Shown one piece after another: positions 1-5,318 of a stretch of DNA of 6,666 nucleotides. Where the stretch lies: assembly GCA_017445525.1 (NCBI GenBank), contig JAFSTZ010000344.1, positions 1 through 6,666 of the forward strand. The letters run 5' to 3'. The stretch comes from Eubacterium sp. GTDB lineage: Bacteria > Bacillota > Clostridia > Lachnospirales > Lachnospiraceae. The translations under genes and the position numbers were made by a program. Position 1 is the first letter of the stretch; each line of letters opens with the position of its first letter. A model generated the notes under the pieces. It was not told the origin of the DNA and did no database searches. It saw only the letters and a list, made by a program, of their open reading frames with translations.

Positions 1-17
1 CATCTGCAGCCCCTTCT
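1..17 (-). promoter_or_regulatory. Ribosome binding site and start codon of a gene running off the left edge
   Basis: Reading the minus strand, the bases AGAAGGGG (17-10) lie six bases before an ATG (3-1). This is a plausible Shine-Dalgarno plus start codon placed 29 bases after the stop codon of the DtxR-type gene. No terminator is visible in that gap. I infer a third gene of the same operon, co-transcribed with the regulator. Its product cannot be seen because only the start codon is inside the window. Confidence 0.35.
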
Positions 18-32
18 GATCTGTTATGTTCC

Positions 33-398
33 TCATTGGTTTAACCAGAATCTTTTAAAAGCAACAAAGCTTTCATCACTTATTGCATGTTCCAGTCGAC
101 ATGCATCTTTTTCAGCAATATCATGTGCTACGCCCAAAGACACCAAAAATTCAGTAAATATTGTGTGTCTCTCATTTATTTTCTCTGCAAGAGACTTCCC
201 TTCCTCAGTTAAACTGATAAACCCTGAATATGTGATAGTGATATATCCCCTATCCAGAAGCTTACTCATAGCTATGCTTATACTGCTTTTTTTGTAGCCA
301 AGTTCATTGGCAATATCTACGGAGCGAACTACCGGAAGTCGTTTTGATAAGATCAGTATGGTTTTAAGATAATCCTCAGATGATTGACTTGATTTCAT
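33..398 (-). CDS. DtxR/MntR-family metal-dependent transcriptional repressor
   Basis: A 121-residue cytoplasmic DNA-binding protein. Residues about 8-65 form the winged helix: the helix starting SSEDYLKTI, a recognition helix about 36-47 (KKSSISIAMSKL), and a wing around YSGFISLTEEG. Residues about 66-121 form the metal-binding dimerization domain. The SH3-like third domain of DtxR/IdeR is absent, as in MntR. By alignment from memory, the metal-site residues are D9, H78, C100, E103 and H104. The family represses metal-uptake genes when loaded with Fe2+ or Mn2+. The chosen ATG (398-396) has GGGGGAGG about ten bases upstream. A longer reading to 476 would overlap the DUF3793 gene and adds no family sequence. 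The gene follows DUF3793 by 31 bases and probably shares its promoter. The family call is secure; the metal is uncertain. Confidence 0.9.
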   Translation of the reverse strand: MKSSQSSEDYLKTILILSKRLPVVRSVDIANELGYKKSSISIAMSKLLDRGYITITYSGFISLTEEGKSLAEKINERHTIFTEFLVSLGVAHDIAEKDACRLEHAISDESFVAFKRFWLNQ

Positions 399-429
399 GA
401 AAAGAGTACCTCCCCCGATATTTCCGGTT

Positions 430-1044
430 TTATGCCGCCATCTTGTGCTGACCGCAAAAGGCTTCAATGATCTCAACTATAGAGAGCCCACCTGCCAGCA
501 GGCACACAAGAGATTCTTTAGCGATCTCATACATTTCAAAGATTTCTTTCTTGGTATCTACATCCTCATAAACCTTCCAGTACCCACTGTATAGATAGCG
601 CTGCCCCTTTTTTTCTATAAATCCGCTTACATCCTCCGCGGGGTAACCGAGAAACACTCCCATCTCATGTGGAAAACCGGTCAACCCCTCCTGATATGAG
701 CGATATCTGCGCCTGAACTCATACATTTTCTGAGTCAGAGAAAGATTCTCATTATATCCCATCGATTTCAACAGACATAAGTTCTCTTTTTTATTCAAAA
801 ATGCTTCCAGTGGTTTTTCACGAAAAATAAAACAGGTTACCTTATTTTCTGTACTTGTAAGAACATAGAAAGACAGATCACTTCTTTTGAGTATGATTCT
901 GAGCGCACGGAGACACTTTGGTTCAGTAACAAAAAAATTGGATACTTTCAATCCTACGATAAGAGGTGCACACTGGAGCACCAGTTGCGATTGTATTTTT
1001 TTCATGTCCATATTACAAATGATGTTTATCACTTCGGTACTCAC
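430..1044 (-). CDS. DUF3793 family protein
   Basis: A 204-residue soluble protein with no signal peptide or membrane segment. It carries hallmarks I recognise from DUF3793, a family of Clostridia without an established biochemical function: the N-terminal QCAPLIVGLKVSNFF segment (about residues 24-38) and the central HEMGVFLGYPAEDVSGFI block (126-143), followed by GYWKVYED (154-161). Translation most likely starts at GTG (1044-1042), because AGAGGA lies eight bases upstream. The in-frame ATGs at residues 12 and 14 have no comparable site. It is the first gene of an operon with the DtxR-type regulator, behind a promoter overlapped by probable operator repeats. Members of this family are, from memory, often found beside iron-related genes, so a role in metal physiology is inferred from context only. 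Confidence 0.85.
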   Translation of the reverse strand: MSTEVINIICNMDMKKIQSQLVLQCAPLIVGLKVSNFFVTEPKCLRALRIILKRSDLSFYVLTSTENKVTCFIFREKPLEAFLNKKENLCLLKSMGYNENLSLTQKMYEFRRRYRSYQEGLTGFPHEMGVFLGYPAEDVSGFIEKKGQRYLYSGYWKVYEDVDTKKEIFEMYEIAKESLVCLLAGGLSIVEIIEAFCGQHKMAA

Positions 1045-1090
1045 AGTGTTAATCCTCTTTTCGATAAAATAGTGAAAGGGTGAAAGTATT

Positions 1091-1126
1091 GTTAGGTTAG
1101 ACTGTCGTTAGTTAGTATTGCCTAAC
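1091..1126. promoter_or_regulatory. Cluster of GTTAG/CTAAC half-sites, probable DtxR-type operator
   Basis: Four GTTAG copies (1091-1095, 1096-1100, 1107-1111, 1111-1115) and one inverted copy, CTAAC (1122-1126), lie within 36 bases. Positions 1092-1100 read TTAGGTTAG, identical to one half of the classical IdeR/DtxR box as I remember it. Positions 1111-1126 form a dyad, GTTAG-N6-CTAAC. The cluster begins about ten bases beyond the -10 box of the minus-strand promoter, so a bound repressor would cover the transcription start. That the neighbouring DtxR-type protein binds here is inference. Confidence 0.55.
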
Positions 1127-1134
1127 CACGAAAG

Positions 1135-1163
1135 ATGATAACACAGATCATTCCACTTGTCAA
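1135..1163 (-). promoter_or_regulatory. Sigma-A-type promoter of the DUF3793-dtxR operon
   Basis: On the minus strand a perfect -35 box TTGACA (1163-1158) is separated by 17 bases from the -10 box TATCAT (1140-1135). Transcription would start near 1128, leaving a leader of roughly 84 bases before the GTG start at 1044. The leader contains the GTTAG cluster, which supports repression of this promoter. Confidence 0.8.
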
Positions 1164-1198
1164 GTAAAAATGAAAAATCAATGTTTTTATGCTATGCA

Positions 1199-1211
1199 AG
1201 ACTATCGTTAG
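1199..1211. repeat. 13-bp direct repeat AGACTRTCGTTAG, second copy
   Basis: AGACTATCGTTAG here matches AGACTGTCGTTAG at 1099-1111 in 12 of 13 positions. The copies are exactly 100 bp apart and flank the minus-strand operon promoter: this copy lies about 36 bases upstream of its -35 box, the other just downstream of the start site. It may be an auxiliary operator. This is inference from position and from the shared GTTAG core. Confidence 0.4.
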
Positions 1212-1228
1212 GTATGCTATAATTCGAC

Positions 1229-1275
1229 TATAATCCGCTTAATCTCTAATTTTTTTATGGATTAAGCGGATTATA
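1229..1275. repeat. Perfect 16-bp inverted repeat upstream of the ATPase gene (dyad 1)
   Basis: TATAATCCGCTTAATC (1229-1244) is repeated exactly in inverted orientation (1260-1275), with a 15-base T-rich centre. It lies about 25 bases upstream of the -35 box of the ATPase promoter. No T-run follows either arm, so it does not look like an intrinsic terminator. The same 15-bp half-site, with few changes and the same spacing, recurs at 1323-1369, which points to a protein-binding site. A partial extra copy (GCTATAATTC) sits just upstream at 1216-1225. Confidence 0.8.
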
Positions 1276-1299
1276 ATTGCATCTTTTATCGAAAATACC

Positions 1300-1328
1300 T
1301 TGATTATATATGCAATACGTGCTATAAT
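1300..1328 (+). promoter_or_regulatory. Promoter of the ATPase gene
   Basis: TTGATT (1300-1305) and a consensus TATAAT (1323-1328) are separated by 17 bases. Transcription would start near 1335 and give a leader of about 46 bases. The -10 box forms the first six bases of a half-site of dyad 2, so a protein bound there would compete directly with RNA polymerase. Confidence 0.75.
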
Positions 1329-1369
1329 TCACTTAATACTTGAAAATTAGATAGATTAAGCGAACTATA
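1323..1369. repeat. Imperfect inverted repeat over the ATPase start site (dyad 2)
   Basis: TATAATTCACTTAAT (1323-1337) faces ATTAAGCGAACTATA (1355-1369). These are the same 15-bp half-sites as in dyad 1, with two changed bases each. The 17-base spacer has the same length as in dyad 1, but its sequence is unrelated. The left half holds the -10 box. The right half ends one base before the ribosome binding site AGGAGG (1371-1376). This fits an operator for repression at the DNA level. An RNA hairpin is less likely, because the left half lies mostly before the predicted transcription start. Confidence 0.7.
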
Positions 1370-1380
1370 AAGGAGGCCAT

Positions 1381-2805
1381 ATGGATAATAGACTGATAGG
1401 AAGGCAGTCGGAACTTGCTATATTTAGAGATGTTATACTTGATAACCGATCTCATTTTATCGCTGTTTACGGACGTCGTCGTATAGGAAAAACCTTTCTT
1501 ATACGGGAAGCATTTAATCATAGATTTACGTTTCAACATGCCGGTCTGGCTGATGGAACCATGAGCGAGCAGCTCTCGGTTTTTGCTGATTCTATCCGGG
1601 ATACCGGATATGAGTATGATCAACGCCCAAAAAACTGGATTGAAGCATTTAACCTGCTGAAAGAAGTGATAATAAACTCATCAGAAAAGAAAAAGGTGGT
1701 ATTTATAGATGAACTATCATGGATGGATACCCCTAAAAGCCGCCTGATCGTTGCACTTGAACACTTTTGGAACGGATGGGCATCAGACCGGGATGATGTG
1801 ATTCTGATAGTATGTGCATCTGCCACATCGTGGATGCTCTCAAATATTATCCATAACAAAGGCGGGCTTTATAACAGACTTACAGAGCAGATCCATCTTG
1901 ATCCATTCTCCCTGTCAGAGTGCGAAGAATATGTCAAATCTGAAAACATAGTTTTCACTCGTGATCAAATACTTCAATTCTATATGATCTTTGGAGGCAT
2001 ACCGTATTACTGGACATTTATAAAAAAAGGCCGGAGCCTGGCTCAAAACATAAACAGCATTCTTTTTGAGAAAGACGCTCCGTTGCAGGATGAATTCAAA
2101 TATCTTTATGCTTCGATTTTCCGCAACCCAACAGCTCATCTGAAATTGATCAGTGCACTCGGGAAAAAGAAATCAGGCATGACAAGGGAAGAGTTGATCA
2201 GAGAATCAGGTCTTTCAAACTCAGGGGACTTAACTTTGAAGCTTGAAGAATTGGAGAGTTGTGGATTTATTCGAAAATACACTGCGTTCGGCATGAAATC
2301 AAAAAACGCTGTATACCAATTGATAGACAGCTTTACTTTGTTTTATTACAGGTTCATGGAGAAAAGACCAACCGATGAACACTTCTGGTCTTCACAGATA
2401 AACACCCCAACAGTAAATGCATGGACCGGACTGGCATTTGAAAGAGTATGCCTGCTTCATATTGATAGAATAAAGGAAAAGCTGGGCATCTCAGGTGTTC
2501 ATACAGATATAAACTCTTGGTATTGCACGGCAAATCCTGACGCAGGCATACTTGGCTCGCAGATTGATCTACTGATAGTCCGGGCTGATCGTGTTATCAA
2601 TATGTGTGAGATGAAATACTCTTCATCTGAATATGTGATAACTGATAAAACGGATAAAAGTATAAAGAGAAAAGTACATGATCTGATAACTGCCACAAAA
2701 ACCAAATATGCTGTTCATCCAACTCTTATTACCTGTCATGGTGTACTAAACAATGCATATTCAAATGATATTCAAGCTGTGATAACTTTGGATGACCTAT
2801 TTTAG
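1381..2805 (+). CDS. ATPase_2/DUF234-type NTPase with C-terminal PD-(D/E)XK-like domain
   Basis: A 474-residue soluble protein. The N-terminal STAND/AAA-like ATPase begins LIGRQSEL and has Walker A GRRRIGKT (31-38, K37), Walker B VVFIDEL (106-112, D110 E111) and a sensor segment CASATSWM (145-152). The GGIPYYW motif that typifies the ATPase_2 family follows. A winged helix lies at about residues 254-300. The C-terminal DUF234-like domain contains E354, D396 (SQIDLLI) and E410-x-K412 (CEMKY), the spacing of a PD-(D/E)XK nuclease site. Length and order are normal for this widespread but uncharacterised family. Start: ATG with AGGAGG four bases upstream. It is a single-gene unit, convergent with the phosphatase gene, 32 bases away. 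Possible roles are DNA-linked defence or mobile-element maintenance; I see no partner gene. Family call confident, function unknown. Confidence 0.88.
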   Translation: MDNRLIGRQSELAIFRDVILDNRSHFIAVYGRRRIGKTFLIREAFNHRFTFQHAGLADGTMSEQLSVFADSIRDTGYEYDQRPKNWIEAFNLLKEVIINSSEKKKVVFIDELSWMDTPKSRLIVALEHFWNGWASDRDDVILIVCASATSWMLSNIIHNKGGLYNRLTEQIHLDPFSLSECEEYVKSENIVFTRDQILQFYMIFGGIPYYWTFIKKGRSLAQNINSILFEKDAPLQDEFKYLYASIFRNPTAHLKLISALGKKKSGMTREELIRESGLSNSGDLTLKLEELESCGFIRKYTAFGMKSKNAVYQLIDSFTLFYYRFMEKRPTDEHFWSSQINTPTVNAWTGLAFERVCLLHIDRIKEKLGISGVHTDINSWYCTANPDAGILGSQIDLLIVRADRVINMCEMKYSSSEYVITDKTDKSIKRKVHDLITATKTKYAVHPTLITCHGVLNNAYSNDIQAVITLDDLF

Positions 2806-2837
2806 GGGAAAGCTTATCAGATCAGTGTATCCCTGTT

Positions 2838-5003
2838 TCATGCTCCTATATACTTCAAGCAAAGCATCGTGATATCATCAAACTGCTCAGCACCGGCGAC
2901 AAACTCGTTGATACCATCCATGACGTTGTCGAGAACCTCCTTGGGCGAAGCATCCGGATTTCTGTTTAGTGCTTCCAGCATACGCTCATTTCCAAAAAGC
3001 TCATCATGGCTGTCCGTTGCCTCCGCAACTCCATCGGTGTAGACAAAGAGCGAATCACCCGGGTTAAGCTGGAACTCATGCTTTTTAAACTTTATATCCT
3101 CCATAGTTGCAACCGCAACTGAGTGACGATACACCTCCAGCTCATACTTACTGTCCGCCCTGCGGATGCAAGGATGCTCGTGTCCGGCATTTATAGCCTC
3201 TCCCCTTCCGGTCGATATCTCGATAACTGCTGCCCATACTGTCACAAAAAGTCCCGCCTCGTTACCCTCACAGAGCTGGTTGTTGACGTTTGAGATAGCT
3301 ATATCGACAGGCTCGCCGTTCTGTATCCTCGCCTTGATCAACACACGAGAGATCATCATAAACAGCGCCGCCGGAACTCCCTTTCCGGATACATCGGCCA
3401 TCACCAGACACACATGATCGTTATCTACAAGGAAGAAGTCATAGAAGTCACCGCCGACCTCCTTGGCCGGAGTCATCGATGCATAGAGATCAAACTCAGG
3501 TCTCTGTGGGAACGCCGGGAACAGTCTCGGCAGCTGGCTCGCCTGGATGTTCGTTGCAACACTCAGCTCCGCTCCGATCCTCTCCTTCTCAGCGGTAACC
3601 CTTGTCACCTGTTCCACATACTGCAGGGTTTTTGCCGATAGCATCGCAAATGACTCTGCAAGTATCTCTATCTCATCTCCGGTTTTATATGCATCCTCCA
3701 TACGGAACTCGAGATCATCGCCACCGAGTGAATGCACCCTGTCCGTGATACGTTCAAGCGGCCGTACTATCCTTTTGGCAAGTATCAGTGCACTTATGAT
3801 CGCAAGTATCAGGATAACCAGAACAAGTACTATGATCGTGAGCAGAGCAAAGCGCATCTCTGTATGATAACTGTCAGTAGCCTCCTTCTGTATAGCCCCA
3901 TACTGCTCCTTCATAGCTACGGTCGGCTGATCGACAACATCCTTTCTCGCAACCGAGATCAGCGACCATCCCACAGTAGGCATAGGTGACCCCGACATAT
4001 AGTACTCTACTCCCTCTACCTCCATGAGCTCAAGTGAAGTCGTGATCTTGAAGGATTCATTGATAAACTCCAGGAAATCACGGTTCTGATTCATCCTGAT
4101 ATCCACGGCTTCATCGGATGCTTTGACCTGGAACAGACCGCTTTCTTCCGGAGAGAAAACCACATGTCCTTTTTCATTCACTATAAATGAAAAGGCACCC
4201 TCAGACTTTGATGCTGCTATCGCTTCGCTCATGGAGTCGAGAAACATATCCGCTCCGACTACTGCCACCAGCTTGTCATCAACATAAACGGGAAGCGAGC
4301 ATACTATACCGATCTGTCCGGTAAATGCATCCAGCTCAACATCCGTAAAGAACAGTTCTCCGGTTTCCACGGCACCCACATACCAAGGTCGCTCGGTAAC
4401 CGGAAGTGTAAGTATCTTTCCCTCCTCCGTAATCTTTGCCTCCGGGCGATCATCCGTAATCATGACTGCGCCCTCAGGAAATGCTACAAAGTAGGAGTTC
4501 AGATTGTTATTGTCATAAACAGAGCACATGGAGTCACTCAGCGAGCTGATCAGACCGAGCTTATGCCTGAGAGCCTGATCATCGAGGTCAACTCCCTCTG
4601 CCGTGATAGTCTGAACATAGGTCTGTCCCTGTTTGGACATATCCGGCAGATAAAACGGATACTCATTGTGCTCATCAGGTGCTTCAAATATCCTTTGTAC
4701 ACTGTCTCCGAGAGCACAGACCTGATTTTTCAGATTCATAAACAGATCATCGGATATAGTCGCCTGCATCCTGGAGGATGAGGTCAGACTGGAACTGATG
4801 ACAGCAGACATAGTCTGTCCGGAGATATCATCGATCGACTTTTCCTGTTTCTCACTGGTATCCGCAACGAGACTTGTGATGTTCTTGACCTGAAATACGA
4901 TAACTGCTGTATATGCCGCTATCATCAGGATGATGACTATCAACACAAGATTGAAGATTTTATGCTGTATTCCGCCAATCTTAAAATGCTTATATTTTTT
5001 CAT
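2838..5003 (-). CDS. Membrane-bound dCache-HAMP-SpoIIE family serine phosphatase
   Basis: A 721-residue receptor-type phosphatase. The order is: cytoplasmic N-terminus, membrane helix 16-37, extracellular dCache-like sensor (about 40-380, with RPWYVGA around 205-211 and VVGAD ending at D252), membrane helix 384-408, HAMP (about 409-462), the linker ERIGAELSVATNIQASQLP seen in RsbU-type proteins, and a PP2C/SpoIIE domain (about 500-720). Catalytic motifs look intact: GGDFYDFF (517-524), MADVSGKG (535-542), NAGHEHP (605-611), YTDGVAEATD (655-664) and FDDIT (708-712). Metal ligands are probably D537, D657 and D709/D710. The family dephosphorylates STAS-domain anti-sigma antagonists in response to a ligand or stress; the partner and ligand here are unknown. 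The ATG has GGAGG six bases upstream. The gene is divergent from the HD-kinase gene and alone in its unit. Confidence 0.93.
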   Translation of the reverse strand: MKKYKHFKIGGIQHKIFNLVLIVIILMIAAYTAVIVFQVKNITSLVADTSEKQEKSIDDISGQTMSAVISSSLTSSSRMQATISDDLFMNLKNQVCALGDSVQRIFEAPDEHNEYPFYLPDMSKQGQTYVQTITAEGVDLDDQALRHKLGLISSLSDSMCSVYDNNNLNSYFVAFPEGAVMITDDRPEAKITEEGKILTLPVTERPWYVGAVETGELFFTDVELDAFTGQIGIVCSLPVYVDDKLVAVVGADMFLDSMSEAIAASKSEGAFSFIVNEKGHVVFSPEESGLFQVKASDEAVDIRMNQNRDFLEFINESFKITTSLELMEVEGVEYYMSGSPMPTVGWSLISVARKDVVDQPTVAMKEQYGAIQKEATDSYHTEMRFALLTIIVLVLVILILAIISALILAKRIVRPLERITDRVHSLGGDDLEFRMEDAYKTGDEIEILAESFAMLSAKTLQYVEQVTRVTAEKERIGAELSVATNIQASQLPRLFPAFPQRPEFDLYASMTPAKEVGGDFYDFFLVDNDHVCLVMADVSGKGVPAALFMMISRVLIKARIQNGEPVDIAISNVNNQLCEGNEAGLFVTVWAAVIEISTGRGEAINAGHEHPCIRRADSKYELEVYRHSVAVATMEDIKFKKHEFQLNPGDSLFVYTDGVAEATDSHDELFGNERMLEALNRNPDASPKEVLDNVMDGINEFVAGAEQFDDITMLCLKYIGA

Positions 5004-5037
5004 GCATAACCTCCGATTCAGGATCGTCGCTATCTCT

Positions 5038-5062
5038 GCCGCCTCAGGAGGCTGCTTTTTTT
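5038..5062 (+). terminator. Terminator-like hairpin with T-run, plus orientation
   Basis: GCCGCCTC (5038-5045) can pair with GAGGCTGC (5048-5055) with one mismatch, and seven T residues follow (5056-5062). In the plus direction this has the form of an intrinsic terminator, though the loop is tight. It lies in the leader of the minus-strand phosphatase gene, where it would stop antisense transcription heading towards the divergent gene. No plus-strand gene ends nearby. On the minus strand the same bases form a leader hairpin preceded by an A-run. Confidence 0.35.
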
Positions 5063-5097
5063 ACCGCCTTCGACGCTGCCTTTTTATCTGCTTTCAT
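5044..5097 (-). other. Possible 17-codon leader ORF ahead of the phosphatase gene
   Basis: An ATG at 5097-5095 opens a short reading frame, MKADKKAASKAVKKAAS, ending in TGA at 5046-5044. The peptide is made mostly of lysine and alanine and lies between the predicted promoter and the phosphatase start, out of frame with it. No well-placed Shine-Dalgarno precedes the ATG, and the composition could arise by chance. Its end overlaps the GCCTC/GAGGC hairpin, so translation could affect leader folding. Evidence for real expression is weak. Confidence 0.15.
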
Positions 5098-5127
5098 CTG
5101 TCCGTCATTTTTGCAATCACATATGCG

Positions 5128-5156
5128 ATTTTACCATAAAAGCTGAAAAAAAACAA
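5128..5156 (-). promoter_or_regulatory. Candidate promoter of the phosphatase gene
   Basis: On the minus strand TTGTTT (5156-5151) and TAAAAT (5133-5128) are 17 bases apart. The -10 box is good and the -35 box weak. Transcription would start near 5121, leaving a leader of about 118 bases that contains a GC-rich hairpin and a short ORF. The weak -35 box would suit an activated or alternative-sigma promoter, but nothing else indicates one. Confidence 0.5.
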
Positions 5157-5215
5157 GTTTATATTTGATACGACCATAAAATCCCGAACATCTGCCCGAC
5201 AAAGAAGATTTGCGC

Positions 5216-5244
5216 TTGCATTTTCGGCTGATTTTTGATATAGT
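5216..5244 (+). promoter_or_regulatory. Promoter of the HD-kinase fusion gene
   Basis: TTGCAT (5216-5221) and TATAGT (5239-5244) are separated by 17 bases, a good sigma-A-type arrangement. Transcription would start near 5251, about 68 bases before the first ATG. It points away from the phosphatase promoter, with about 60 bases between the two -35 boxes, so the two genes share a compact divergent control region. Confidence 0.65.
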
Positions 5245-5318
5245 AGACAATACAATTGGTGAGAAACATCAGCGAGATTTCCAAAGGATAAATCAAAACA
5301 GGTAGGGGGGACAGCTTT

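Noticed and set aside
398..476. A longer start for the DtxR-type gene at 476
   Set aside because: It would overlap the end of the DUF3793 gene, adds 26 residues unlike the family's N-terminus, and ignores the strong ribosome binding site before the ATG at 398.
1229..1275. Dyad 1 as an intrinsic terminator
   Set aside because: The stem is AT-rich, the T-run is in the centre rather than after the stem, and no gene ends nearby on either strand.
1229..1369. The inverted repeats as ends of a small insertion element or as a CRISPR-like array
   Set aside because: No target duplication, transposase or regular spacer-repeat pattern is present. The repeats sit precisely on promoter elements, which fits operators better.
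2803..2834. A terminator between the convergent ATPase and phosphatase genes
   Set aside because: Only a four- to five-base pairing (AGGG with CCCT) around a long loop is visible, with no proper T-run.
3166..3867. Several plus-strand reading frames of 75-106 codons inside the phosphatase gene
   Set aside because: They lie opposite a long gene with intact catalytic motifs, have no recognisable domains, and appear to be antisense shadows.
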